A DNA stretch of 64,000 nucleotides from Allium sativum (Eukaryota; Streptophyta; Magnoliopsida; Asparagales; Amaryllidaceae). Shown here in pieces: positions 1 through 11,900 of the stretch; positions within the stretch are counted from its first letter, which is position 1, and each line of letters opens with the position of its first letter. The notes beneath the pieces are model-generated. The model had not been told where the DNA came from. It saw only the letters and a list, made by a program, of their open reading frames with translations, and searched no databases. The translations under genes and the position numbers were made by a program. Location of the stretch: assembly GCA_030737875.1 (NCBI GenBank), contig CM060925.1, forward strand, positions 481,119,514-481,183,513, in the 5' to 3' direction.

Positions 1-182
1 ATTTATAATTATATATAAATATTTATATTCTAACGACGACGCGTATAATATATACGTCGAATTATATTCAAAATAAATTTCTCGACGATATTATTTAAAA
101 TAATTCATTTTAAATATTCAAAATTCGCTAAAATTGCCAAAATAAAAATTTTAAACTAGCTCAGAATTTGCGGGTTATTACA
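1..182 (-). repeat. Element 1 3' LTR, cut by the window edge
   Basis: This matches 7573-7754 base for base except one position (ctagc here, ctggc there) and ends in TTACA. It is followed directly by the complement of a polypurine tract. It is therefore the terminal part of the 3' LTR of the minus-strand element. Confidence 0.9.
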
Positions 183-1087
183 ATCTCCCCCACTTAAAAC
201 TTTTCATCCCCGAAAAGGAACAAAGTCGAAAGTGGTCTGATCAATCAACTCTACGTTCGATCTGGCTTGCATTCTCCAACTTTTCAGTTTCTAAGAATTT
301 TCAAAATTTTCAAAAATTTGGCTAACACCCTAAATTTTCGAAAAATTTCGCCATAACCTCCCCTGCACCGGGAGCATCGGGGAATTTCAAATAGCTTCCC
401 CGGTCCTTCTAATCTCAAAAAGAAAAAGGAAAAGCCAAGCGGCTAGCCAATAGGCTCATAAAATCATCATCACCCAAACAAAACAGTAAATTATGTAGTA
501 AACATGTACCTATTTGTCGGGCAAACAAATTTTATTCTCTGGCTCTAGCCTCCTTGCTATGACCTGTTTAATGATATATATGTATATGCAAGCAAATGCG
601 ACCAATTTTCAATACAAATCAATATGTGATCCAATTAGGCTTAATGGTTAAAAATTAGCAAACAACTAAACAAACAATACAAACATCAATCAATTAGTGA
701 ATTAGAGTTTCAAATTCATAATTCGATACATATACAAAAAATCATGTTTTTGATGCCAATTCACAACAATGTGTTCTAACTATATAAGTTTTGGTTCTCA
801 CACCAGTCTAATGGAAATATACAGGTATCACACCTTCGAAACACGAAACTAATTACTAATGATGACGCGTCAATCATCAGAATCAGGTCCGGGCGACTAG
901 AGTGTGATTCTATATCTATCCAGTATATTAAAACTTCGAATATACGTTCATGACGCGTATATGAAAAATCTTTATATACTCGATCGTCCATATTCAAAAT
1001 AAATAAATAATCAAATACGTATAAAATGGTTTAAATTTTCAAAACAAAATGGTTTTCAATTGAAAAATATACTCTTCACACTCGTTC

Positions 1088-1146
1088 TAGGATACTACTG
1101 ATCCTATCTCTAACGAGTCATTCTAATTGGATATTACTAATCCAAT
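1088..1146 (-). other. Twin leader hairpins of element 1
   Basis: Two perfect hairpins lie inside the PBS-proximal leader. On the plus strand 1126-1146 has stem ATTGGAT/ATCCAAT and 1088-1106 has stem TAGGAT/ATCCTA. Both loops are 7 nt and read TAGTAAT and CAGTAGT on the element's own strand. Elements 2 and 3 have the same pair in the same order with different stem bases. A packaging or dimerisation signal is an inference. Confidence 0.65.
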
Positions 1147-1206
1147 ATCTGATGAATTCTTTCGTATGGTTCTAATGTGTCTTGTTCTCGAGCTCTGTAA
1201 ACCAAA

Positions 1207-1218
1207 GCTCTGATACCA
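1207..1218 (-). other. Primer-binding site, initiator tRNA-Met type
   Basis: The plus strand reads GCTCTGATACCA, the complement of TGGTATCAGAGC, the standard plant retrotransposon PBS. It lies 2 bp from the LTR start at 1221. Confidence 0.93.
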
Positions 1219-4200
1219 AATGTGACGACCGTGAATTTCGCTCGATCTGAATCAGTCGTTAAACCGATCTAGATCGTTCGAAACCCCTGAACGTTGAGAA
1301 CATGACAAATCAGAACACAAACAGAAAACATTTCATTGTATATGCATCATATTACAAGAATATACAGAGTATAAATGAATAAATATTACACAGAAATATC
1401 AGAGATTACAATAAATTACATAGCAGCGGAAAATAATACAAAGCACAACTGAAGGTGATATACGGATACAGAGCTTTTCGGATATCATTCCAGCTGTAAA
1501 CCAGGACCCTGTGAATATAAATCTGCAAAACCAAAACTACTAGCTGCCCGTGCGGAAAATAGGGGCACCCAGAGTTTAGGTTAAAACAATAAACTCCAGG
1601 TCAGTCATGTGACTGGTGTGAGAACTAAAACAGTTATTTAAAACTTTACTTTAAAACAGAGTAATTCAAGGGACCACGCCGTATAACACGGAACGGGTTT
1701 CCTCCCAAGAATACCAGTGCATATAGATAAACAACGCAATGCTTTTTCGAAAAATGAAGCTATTATAAGACCCAGGTCCTATCACACAATGCAACGCAAG
1801 CCGGAGGATAGGGTTTTACCTTATAACAGCCAAACATGCTTGATACGTTTAAAACAAATCATTTGATACTATAATAAGTGTCAAAACATTTCAATCATAA
1901 ATATAAATCATAGACGGCATGAGTGCCCCATCCCACTATGTCGCCATACTAGGCTCTACAAATAAAGCCGAAATACACGTATTGGAAATTGGATTCCGTC
2001 ATGAGTCGAGGCAAGGGGCAAGCTCCTCTCCGCGTTCGAGACACTCTAGCAAATGCCTCAGGGTTACGCACACTGGGCAACCCCTGGATGCTTCAGGGCC
2101 GGTCCTCACTTACGTTAGAGGATTAATTATGCCTGAACACACGTTTCCCGGTCCTTACAGACCTATAATCGAGGCGCCTCATCCAACAACCACAAAGGTG
2201 AAAAGTATATATATGTCAGGGCTGGTAAGTCACTGACACCACCAAAGCTAGAAAGAAACGTCGTGCTCTCCCTGCAGTCCGTATCCCGTTTTTAACTCAT
2301 ACCGAGGTGTGAGGCTCGCGAATTCACGCTATACACAAAGCTACGCCACAAAGGCCATGCTTTGATCATCAACCACAAGACTTTGCTTTTCAACAGAAGC
2401 CTTGATCATTGCATCTTAGCGTGCCACACAGGCAATTCATGCCATGCGACTGATGTCCATCGATATACAACCTCTGAGCTCGTATGTCTCAGAGAAGGGC
2501 GTTAAGCAAAAGAATAAATTCTTCGCCGCCAAACAGATGTATATTTAATAGAAATCAATCAACACAGAATAAAATCCAGTGTCAGACACACAATCCATTT
2601 ACAAGTCCGTTCTGGGTCTGAACGAAACCGGAGGCACTTTCCTCGCATATCCATCCATCCCCAAGTACGTCTGGACGACCACCAACTATTTCCATCCTCT
2701 TGGGTGTACAGCCCAATCAGGATCGTCAGTAATTATCCAAACGATGTGAAGACTTCCGGTCTTCAACCACCGTCTTCATCTTCGACTTATCGTCGAATCG
2801 GTTACTCAGAATGGGTGTAAACCCGGACTTTCCGAACAACCCGCGTATATTAAAAACAAATGTTACACAAACACAACATACGCCTCATTCCAATTCATTA
2901 GTCACTAACCGCAAATTAGCAAGAGAACAATTTCCCAAACATTAACCCCGAAGGCCGAAACCAACATCAGATCAATATCCAGGAAACCATTCATCTTAGC
3001 CAACCTACAGCTAGTTTCTAAATTCCACATTCTTAGGGAAAGGTTCCCATTAATTTTATCTAAGATAAATTCTTTAAAATTTATCCTGTATCTTCCTTTG
3101 GATGTCATTTAAAACCAAATTATGGTTTTTCCAACTAGTCGAGATTAGCGAACCGTAACGGAGTAATTATTTATTTTATTTCCCAATCCCAACCTATTCA
3201 TCCCATGAAGCAAAACTGGTAATACTCCATATCTAACACCGTGGTGTTATCGGTAAAATTAATTACCATTTCACGTTCAAATCTAATTAAAGATTTAACT
3301 ATCGCTTTGGAGCAAAACTGGTAATAATCCATTCCTGCTCATTTCTAAATTTGATAATTTAGATTATAGATTCACATTTCCATCTAGTTGCAGATTCCTT
3401 AGAACTCCTTTTACTGGGTTAAAGAACTAGGTGTTATTTAAAACACAGTTCACGACAAACCCAAATCACATTCTGTTTGTTATCGGGTTAAAGAACTAGT
3501 GTTATTTAAAACACTGTTCACAATAAACCCATTTCAAATTTAATCAAATATATTAGAAATTCGATTATTTAAAACCCCTTTTTAAATCTAATTTATTTAT
3601 TTAAAAATAATTGGGTTTTAAATTTAGTTCAAAACTGGTTCATTTTGATAAAAATCTATTTTTATCATTTCAAATATGGGGTTTTTCACCCCAAATTTTC
3701 CCAAATCATTTCTTATGATTTTACACAAATTATTTATATTTTTAATAATTTTATCAAGGCCCGTACAGTCGATTTCCAACAACGGCCATCGAACTGCACT
3801 TATAGCGACCTTTTTCGAATTTGATTTGGACGTATCTCCAAATACAACCGTTAGATTTCAAATTTCTAATATTCGTTAGAAAGCTCTTTTCGATACGAAC
3901 CCAACGGTTCCGGTTTTAGGAGAATCCGACGGTCGGATCTCCCGTAATGTCCGTTTGAAGTTAATGGTCGAAATTCACGAACTTCCGCGGCGCGGCGCGT
4001 TCTATTCAGGCCATTATATTATATATATATATAATATATATATAATATATTTCGTCGATTTCTATTTAAAACGAATTATATAAATAGTTTTAAATTCGTT
4101 TCAAAAGCAATTTCAACTTCCATTTCAATTCAAATCAAAATGGAATTCTTCTTTATAAATTCGTTTTAAAATTCATTTCCATTCAATTCAAATTTCAATT

Positions 4201-4539
4201 CAATTTGAATTCATTTCAATTCGCTTTCAATTCAATTTGAATTCGTTTTCAATTCAATTCATTTTGAAATCGTTTTCTATTCAACTTGATTCAAATTTCA
4301 TTTCTAAATCTTTGTATATTCAATTCATTTTGAAATCGTTATATATTCAATTCGAATTCGTTTTCTATTCAATTTGATTCAAATTTCATTTCAAAATATT
4401 CGATTTCAAAATCACTTTTCAACATCATTTTAAAATGATTAAAATCGATATAAATATCTTTCACGTCAAAATGGCGTCAATCTAATCAACACGGCTTCAT
4501 ATATTTCTATTTTCAAATATTCTATTTCAAATATTTCTA

Positions 4540-4866
4540 TTTGTCAACACACGACTAATCTCAATGAATGAGTACCGTCCACGTGTGACTATTTTTGTTA
4601 AATTATTTCGTTCAACACATGACTAATCTCAACGGATGAGTACAGTCAACACATGAACCTTTATTTTATATTGATAAAGATGTAAATTTTATTATAAAAA
4701 TATTTCGTTCAACACATGACTAATCTCACGAATGAGTACCGTCAACACATGAACCTTTATTTTATATTGATAAAGATGTAAATTTTATTATAAAAATATT
4801 TCGTTCAACACATGACTAATCTCACGAATGAGTACCGTCAACACATGAACCTTTATTTTATATTAT
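4540..4866 (-). repeat. Tandem array of about 96 bp in the element 1 LTR
   Basis: Units start at CGTTCAACACATGAC at 4609, 4706 and 4802, giving a 96-97 bp period, with a more diverged unit upstream. The later units are nearly identical, which suggests recent slippage or unequal exchange. Confidence 0.8.
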
Positions 4867-6218
4867 TCTTTATCTTCTAAATTGGAATGAGGCCCAATCA
4901 ATCACCATATAATGTTAATTATATGGATTTTCATACATCACACGTATATAATAGCATTGCAAAATAATCAACCATCAACCAAAGTGCACCACACTGTATA
5001 AGCATCAAATAAAGATATCTAACGCTTATAACAGCATGTCAATCAATCGATCGACATATTTAATCAATCAGGATGAGTGAACTTCAAATTTCATCCCAAC
5101 ACCCGTGTAGGGTTTCAAACAATCAAACACATATTTTATTCGTGCAGTTGGGCGATGTGTGAAATTTATCGTTCCAATCAATGTCAGTCAAATCAGTGTA
5201 CATAAACAAACCGTCCGGTTTGTAAATGAATATTTTATTTTTCACTTCACGTTAAAAATTATATTTTTAACGATAAAACATTTTATTTCAACATATGAAT
5301 TTCTATTCAGTTCATTTATTCAATAAAAATGATATTTTTATTTTTCTAACTTATTTTAGAAAATTTCGGCGGCATAACGGCACTATACTAGAAACGGGAC
5401 GAGGCCTAGCCTTATCCCCGGTCTAGTGAAGGCCCATGCCATTCACACATCAATCAAATTCACCAAACCATTCAATTCAAACCAAATAGTTTAACCAACT
5501 ACACAACCAAACAATTTAGCAAACAAGCCATCCATGGTCTGTGGATGACGGGTGTCAGGTGCTACTAAGCACCGTCTGCATCCTAGTATATATATATAAC
5601 TAGAAAATTTAAATTGAAAGGTGAGAAGTTCTCACCAATAGCTATCCAACTTCACGACACTTCTAATGCAGGAAATCTTCGTCGTTATCCTATCTTCGTC
5701 ATCTTCGTGGCCCGTTGTCACTATATATATAAAAATCACACATTTTTATATTTCGATGTCTTTAAAATAAAAATCACATTTTTATTTATTCACTTTCAAT
5801 TTAAAAGTCATATTTTTATAATTACTTCATATATTTAAAAATCGAATTTTCACTTCGCTATTCAATATATAAAAATAAGCATATTTTCACAACGCTACTA
5901 TATAGATAAAAATTATATTTTTTTCTAACGCTATTCTCTATATAAAGATTTCGCCTTTTCAAAAATATAGATTTCATCATTATAAAAATCATCACTTTAC
6001 TTCAACGTATATAAAATAAAAATCAGATTTTTATTTCGCTACATATACAAAGATGATATTTTTATATTCTCTATCCTATAAAGATTATATTTTTAATACT
6101 TTAAAAATATAAAAATCATATTTTTAATATTTCTATATAGTAAAGATTATATTTTTAATACTTTAAAAATATAAAAATCATATTTTTATATTAATGAAAT
6201 TCCAGTTCTAACATCGAA

Positions 6219-6424
6219 GAAACCCTAGTTTAAAAATCAATGAAACCCTAATTTTAAAATCATAGAAACCCTAGTTTAAAAATCAATGAAACCCTAATTT
6301 TAAAATCATAGAAACCCTAGTTTAAAAATCAATGAAACCCTAATTTTAAAATCATAGAAACCCTAGTTTAAAAATCAATGAAACCCTAATTTTAAAATCA
6401 TAGAAACCCTAGTTTAAAAATCAA
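6219..6424 (-). repeat. 46-bp tandem array carrying telo-box AAACCCTA motifs
   Basis: Two alternating 23-bp half units (GAAACCCTAG... and GAAACCCTAA...) form a 46-bp dimer repeated about 4.5 times, giving nine AAACCCTA copies. It is not a telomere, because the motif recurs every 23 bp with conserved spacer. It lies downstream of the LTR TATA box in transcription order. AAACCCTA is known as a telo-box in plant promoters and leaders; a role here is inference. Confidence 0.85.
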
Positions 6425-6439
6425 AATCAGGAAGAGAAA

Positions 6440-6836
6440 AGAGAAAGGGGAAAAACTCACATTGCCGAAGAAAAGGGTGTTGGAAATGGATGGCGGTGGC
6501 CATCAGTGTCGGAGGGGGAGAGAGAGGGGGTCGGCGGCGGTTCCTGGCGGGTGGTGCGGTGGCGCGCTCAGGCAAGGAGGTGGCGCGGCGAGTTTGGGTT
6601 CGCGACAGGGGAGCTCGCGACTGGAGGGGAATCGAAGTTGAAGGTTTGGGGCTTGCATCGATCGGGACTGGGGAGCAGCTCCGCCTGGAGCAGCGACGAG
6701 GCTGGTGAGGGAGCGGCGCCTTCGGTGGCAAGCTGGAGGAGGGCGACGGCCTCCATCAGTTTTCCCCCTTTTTTTTATTTTCTGAATGAATGGATATCGG
6801 GGAAAGAGAACTGGGGTGGAGGGTGTTTATATAAAT
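6440..6836 (-). promoter_or_regulatory. Element 1 LTR promoter: TATA box and GC-rich leader
   Basis: On the minus strand a TATATAAA box (complement around 6826-6835) is followed by a markedly GC-rich leader of roughly 350 bp that contrasts with the AT-rich LTR. Small frames on both strands here (for example minus 6568-6756) follow the composition and match no known protein. A TATA followed by a GC-rich stretch also occurs in the LTRs of elements 2 and 3, supporting it as the U3/R junction. Confidence 0.6.
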
Positions 6837-7754
6837 AAATAAATATTATTTTTATTTTTATTTTCCTTTTCATTTTCATTTTTCAAAAAGGTAAGTTTTT
6901 CATTCTAACTCCAGACGAGACCTAACGACTGTCGCCCCTAGCGTAATACCCCCATTCCGAACACAATGAGATATGTTTCGTAGGCCAATTCGACCGTTAC
7001 GATAGGTTCTCACTTAAATTTACAATATAAATCTATATATATTCAATTCAAACGTGCATTTCAAATTACCGGGGCCACATACTAACTCGAAAAATTCCCG
7101 AAAAATATTTTCTAGCTTCGTATTGACGATACGGTCCTAACAAAACTATTTCGTCAAATTCTGAGACCGTTGGAAAAATGGCCAATTTCCAGTCGATTAA
7201 AATCAACTGAAACTGGTCAAACGCGTTTTCCTTTGCCACGCTCACATATTGATTCGAAAAAATATGAAATTTGAAACCTAGCAATAATTTAACAATACGG
7301 ATCCAACAAAAGTGGTTTCGTCGAAATCCGAGGTCATTTGCAAAATGTCCATTTTTAAGGGCCTGAATTCCATAGCGACTATTCAGAATTTTCAACTGGA
7401 CATATCTTTTGATTCCCGCTATGAAATTTCGATTTGTCGGATTCAATAGAAAGATATTATCAATTAGATCCTATTGTTTTTGGTTTCACTAAAATCCGGA
7501 TTGTTTTGCACCCGGTACATTCAATTGAAGTTTGAAATCGAATTATCGAACTACCGCGCCATTTTCAATTCTATTTATAATTATATATAAATATTTATAT
7601 TCTAACGACGACGCGTATAATATATACGTCGAATTATATTCAAAATAAATTTCTCGACGATATTATTTAAAATAATTCATTTTAAATATTCAAAATTCGC
7701 TAAAATTGCCAAAATAAAAATTTTAAACTGGCTCAGAATTTGCGGGTTATTACA

Positions 7755-7792
7755 GTCAGGATCCAGGAGTCGAATTCTTATAGTTCGTGACA
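7755..7792 (+). repeat. 3' tail of the element 2 5' LTR
   Basis: These last 38 bp before the PBS correspond to 15339-15376 with several differences. The remainder was displaced leftward by the insertion of element 1. Confidence 0.75.
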
Positions 7793-7793
7793 G

Positions 7794-7805
7794 TGGTATC
7801 AAAGC
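7794..7805 (+). other. Primer-binding site, initiator tRNA-Met type
   Basis: TGGTATCAAAGC differs from the canonical TGGTATCAGAGC at one base. It begins 2 bp after the LTR stub ends in CA. Confidence 0.88.
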
Positions 7806-7809
7806 TATT

Positions 7810-7871
7810 GGTTTAGTAATAACCTTGGCTTTATGGTGTAACTCGATAGAGATAGGGTTAGTAGTACCCTA
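7810..7871 (+). other. Twin leader hairpins of element 2
   Basis: The first hairpin has stem GGTT/AACC with loop TAGTAAT (7810-7824). The second has stem TAGGGT/ACCCTA with loop TAGTAGT (7853-7871). Loop length and sequence are kept in elements 1 and 3, while the second stem changes to TAGGAT/ATCCTA there, a G-C to A-T pair change. Confidence 0.65.
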
Positions 7872-8985
7872 GATTGAGTTTGAGTATATATATCAGAGCA
7901 TATTTCTAAATTTTATACAAATGTTTTGTATTGTGTTATTTGATTGGTTCAAGTGTCGAGAAGCTTTTGAACTGAAATTGGACACAATATAATTTTATAA
8001 AGAGGGTAAATGAAATAATTTTATCTGACATATATTTTTGTATAGAAAAGAAATAATTTTATTAAATTATGGAGATATTAGTTAGTTTGTTTGTTGATTG
8101 ATTTGAATGGGATCCAAATTAGATTAAAATTTTGAATTAGAACTTAATCTGGTTAAGTGAAATTAAATTTAGAATGATATTGGAATTAAGTAAAAGTGAT
8201 TTGGGATATGAAAATTTAATGGATATTAATTAAATAAAAATCAATCAAATATTAATGATTGATGTTCAAATATGTCAAACCAAAATAAATATTATTATTG
8301 AATGTAAATTCAATCGATTTGGTTGTGTATTGGTTGTTGATTTCGAATTGTTTGTTATTGGATTGTAGATTATTTGAATAGAAATAATCAACAATTTAAT
8401 GGAGCTGGATGAATTATAAGAAAAGGAATAAATTCCAGTATTACAAACTGAAATAAAATCGTATATAAACTGAAATTAATGATGTAACCCTGTATTTGAT
8501 AACGAATTAATACTCATTTTGATTTTTGGAAACTGGTGTAGCTACATATTAATAAATGAAGTGTTATTTAAATTTCATATACCTGTTACTCATATGTTGA
8601 ATTGAGTTAAATACAGGTGCCAGAAGGCTAGAGAATTAAGTTTGGTTGCGTAGATTGCACGTAGATTGAGCAAGTATGCTTAATAGATCTCGTAAAAGGT
8701 ACGCCTATGCAAAAATATAAATTTTGGGTTTTGACTTTTGTTTTCCGACTGTGTGATTCGATGTATATATATCATTTGTTCCTACAATATTGTAGATGTC
8801 ACTCCGTACAGGGGAGACTCTACCGAATTTTTCGGAAATTTAAAGTGTTAGATAATTTTCGGTATTTTTGAAATTTTTAAAAACAATAATGAATTGGTTT
8901 CCGATTTATAATAAATTGGATTTCGAAACTGAATGGGTTCGTAACATTTTTCTTACCTTAGTAATTTTGGGGATGAAATTTTTTT

Positions 8986-8998
8986 AAGGGGAGAAGAA
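8986..8998 (+). other. Polypurine tract of element 2
   Basis: AAGGGGAGAAGAA abuts the LTR start TGTAATGTCCC. The preceding AATTTTGGGGATGAAA is the usual upstream context in Tekay/Del-like gypsy elements and is mirrored next to the element 3 LTR at 45362. Confidence 0.88.
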
Positions 8999-11900
8999 TG
9001 TAATGTCCCGTATTTCTGGAAGTATAATATTTAATTTACTTTATTTTAAATATTACATTTGGAATATTAATGGATTTTAATATTGAAATCCTTTATAAAA
9101 CGAAGTTTGAATATTAATATTTAAATAATATAAATCGAGCTCGAAACGGCACGGCAGTTCGTAATATTGAGTTTTGAACTTCAATTGAATAAACATAATC
9201 CGTTTTAAGTCAGAATTCTGTGAAACAAGAAATGTTTGAATCTTGTTGGTTAAAATTTTCTAGTGCAAGAGAAAAATCCAGATTTTGTGTTATTGATTGT
9301 TAGTTATGTCCAATTCAAATTTTAAAATAGTCGCTATGGAATTCATTATTAAAATATAATGTTTATTAGTTAATATAATAGAGTTTTAAAATATATTTGA
9401 ATACCGTTTAACTCAAAAATGATGATATTGAGTTGTATAATTTATATTTGAAATTGTATATATATATTATGTTTGGATATATATGATGAAAATGATTTAT
9501 TATTATTTTTTTGATTATTTTGGAATTTAATTAATATTTTATCTATATTTTTAAGGCCTTAGAAATAGCCAATTTTCAAACGACCTCCGTTTACGATGAA
9601 ATGAATTTTGTTGGATCCAGAGCTTCAAAACATAGCGCGTTGCAAATTTTGGGGTCAAACGGAATTAATATGTGAGCATATAGAATTTAATTGTAAACCG
9701 ACGAACAATTTAAATTATAAAATGTCGTCGTTTTCCAAACGGAGTCGGATTTAGATCAAACAAGTTTTATTGGATCCGTATTAGTAATTTATTGTAATGT
9801 TTCAAATCTGGTAGCAATCCAATTAACCATGTGATCGTGGCAGTGTTAAACACCCTTGTTTTTATTTAATTGGTTATATTATTCGACAGGGGTAACTTTA
9901 AAGGAATAAACGACTAGACAAACGAACTCCAAATTTAACGAAATAAATTTCATTGGATCCGTATGGAAAAGGTCTAGTAGAATTTCAAAGTCTCAAGTTG
10001 ATTGGATTTATTTTGTGATCGTGGGAAATTTAAATGCGTAATTTTTAGCCTTTGATTTATAAAGGACTTTTTACAAACGATCTCGGAATTCGACGAAACC
10101 TGTCCCATCGGATCTAGAATATATTTTTATGCTAGGATTACATTTTTTGTCAAAAATGGAGATCGTTTGAGGGTACTTTTGCTTGTTTCTTCAACATGAA
10201 GCTTAAATATAATAAAATAATATTAAAATTTTACCATACTCTATATAAAGCATGCGTAAACCTAATTTTTTGGTCAGCAACTTTCTGCGTGGTCATCGAA
10301 TGTTGCCGCCTCTACCAATAAATGAACAGCCGATATTATCTCAATTCCTCCCTTTTAGATCTTCTAATCGATTGATTATTTCTCCAAAATCATAACTATA
10401 AAATAGAAGAACATGTCAAGTACTTTTGACTGCGCGGTGGTGATGGGTTATTAGGGCCCCCGGCGACCGGAATCGATCAGTGAAAGCGTTGCATTCAAAG
10501 GTGGAATTATGGAGGATGTCGGCGTCGAGTTGTACAGGACTCAGGCTGGAGAACCATGGGGTCACGGCGCATCAGAGAGAGGGTCCAGATCAGTCTTCGA
10601 TGACCGGAGTTGAGGGGCGGTGGTGAATGTTTCGGGCGAGCTTAGAACTGAAGCTAGTTCAAAGGGAAGCAACGAGGTCTAGTGATTTCGAATAGGGGAA
10701 TAACGAACAGTGAAGCAATAAAGATGGGGTTGGCCTGTTCAAAGGATTGGATAACCAAATTGAAAAAAAAATACGATGAAAACACATTGTACTAGATAAA
10801 AACAGCGTGGCTAAGGTTGTAGGGTCCTCAAACTGAAACAGTTACGAACGAGAAAATGGGTCAGCCTAGATTTGAAATCTGAAGGTAATTAGATTAAAGA
10901 GAAAAAAAGGTTAATTAGTTTAAATCTAAACATATAATTAGATAATGGTGGCTTATTTTGCATGACCGGAAACAGTATGTAACGAAACAAACGAGGACAA
11001 AGTAGCTGAAGGAATTAACAGAAGCCGACATGTTTGTTTTTAGCCATGTAATCAATAACTTAATAATAGGGTAAAGTTAATTAATAGTATAATTTAAATC
11101 ATATGACCTTTATATGTTAGTGATTTAAGTGATTGAGGAATTTAGTTGCGCTAATTTTTCTTTTGGCAAAATGATCTTGGCGGCTCGGTTATATAAAAGA
11201 AATTAATTTTTAAACAAAAATGATTTTTGGCAACCTGGTTATATAAAGAAAAGCAACAAGGTTATATTCCAAATTTAATTAAGAAATTGTTAAGTTGAAC
11301 TAAATTTGTTCAAATTAAAATTTGTATAACTTTTCACCAGGTTAACGGAATGGAACCAAAACAAATTAGGATGCGATCGTGGTGACTAGCTCAACATCAT
11401 GAAACAAAAATGGGTAGAACTGGAATCAACCGGAATTTTTAACTAAATTAAACAACTGTTTAATTTTAATAAAACAAGCTGTTAATAATGGAATCAGATC
11501 AAGGTGAGTTAAACTCACTCAGTTCTTCCCACTTATATTTTATATATGTCGGGTTTTTATTTTGTGTGCTATGATTGCTATTGGTTGATTATTTGTTAAA
11601 TATATATTCGTATATTGATTGAACCGATGAAATTAAACGTTGTTTTATTTCAGTGAAAAACCAAATCGTTATTTTAATGGTTCGATCCAATGAAGGTTAC
11701 TTGCATTATTGGTCACGTTTATTAAATAAACATGTTTAATTGTTTGAATTGTTTTTATAATTGGTTGATGTTAAATAGTTGTTATTTACCGTTATAGAAA
11801 TTATCAGTTAAATGGAATTGAATGATCTGACTAGAGATAACCGATTTAGATACAGGGAAGAAAAGGTTGTAGGGATCTAACTGGATTCCTTAAATGTATT

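Larger units (their letters stand above)
183..1220 (-). other. Element 1 internal domain (non-coding)
   Basis: The body lies between the PPT (complement of 183-194, GGGGGAG core) and the PBS. Its longest frame, 73 codons at 776-997, resembles no retroelement protein. A block near the PPT (about 336-375) reads on the minus strand as a CAGGGGAG core followed by a CGAAATTTTT-like stretch. Related blocks sit in the same place in elements 2 (8801-8835) and 3 (45478-45513). The body looks like a pure cis-signal cassette: PBS, leader hairpins, 3' block and PPT. Confidence 0.8.
1..7754 (-). mobile_element. Element 1: young non-autonomous LTR retrotransposon with giant LTRs and a tiny body
   Basis: Read on the minus strand, this is a 6.5 kb LTR (1221-7754), a PBS, a body of 1038 bp, a PPT and the end of the second LTR (1-182). 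The 182 bp of the cut LTR match 7573-7754 with one difference, so the insertion is very recent. The TGTGACG...TTACA ends, the PBS for initiator tRNA-Met and the G-rich PPT fit Ty3/gypsy (Tekay/Del-like) elements. There is no gag, protease, reverse transcriptase or integrase frame, so mobilisation must have been in trans. It inserted into the 5' LTR of element 2. The expected target duplication partner of GTCAG (7755-7759) lies left of the window. The closest described class is LARD, but LARDs usually have a longer body than this. Confidence 0.88.
1221..7754 (-). repeat. Element 1 5' LTR (6534 bp, complete)
   Basis: The LTR runs from TGTGACGACC at 1221 to TTACA at 7754, far longer than a typical plant LTR. 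No frame inside it resembles a protein family, and those of about 60-126 codons are chance frames. In transcription order (right to left) it holds a U3 of about 0.9 kb, a TATA box near 6830, a GC-rich leader, a telo-box tandem array, AT-rich tracts with CAATTTGAATTC-like repeats (4110-4440) and a 96-bp array. The end around 7500-7754 resembles the ends of the LTRs at 24128, 35686 and 46490, which share a sequence near ACTACCGCGCC. This points to common ancestry of all the giant LTRs here. Confidence 0.87.
7793..8998 (+). other. Element 2 internal domain (non-coding)
   Basis: The body runs from PBS to PPT and is AT-rich, with stops in all frames. Its first 90 bp are collinear with the minus strand of the element 3 body (46380-46487). 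A block at 8801-8835 (ACTCCGTACAGGGGAG core) is shared with elements 1 and 3. No gag or pol remnant can be recognised. Confidence 0.8.

Noticed and set aside
6219..6424. Interstitial telomere
   Set aside because: AAACCCTA is separated by constant 15-bp spacers in a 46-bp unit, and no run of consecutive telomere repeats is present.
6414..6838. Four overlapping frames of 62-110 codons in the GC-rich leader of element 1
   Set aside because: They overlap on both strands and follow GC composition; Ala/Arg/Pro-rich translations with no domain.
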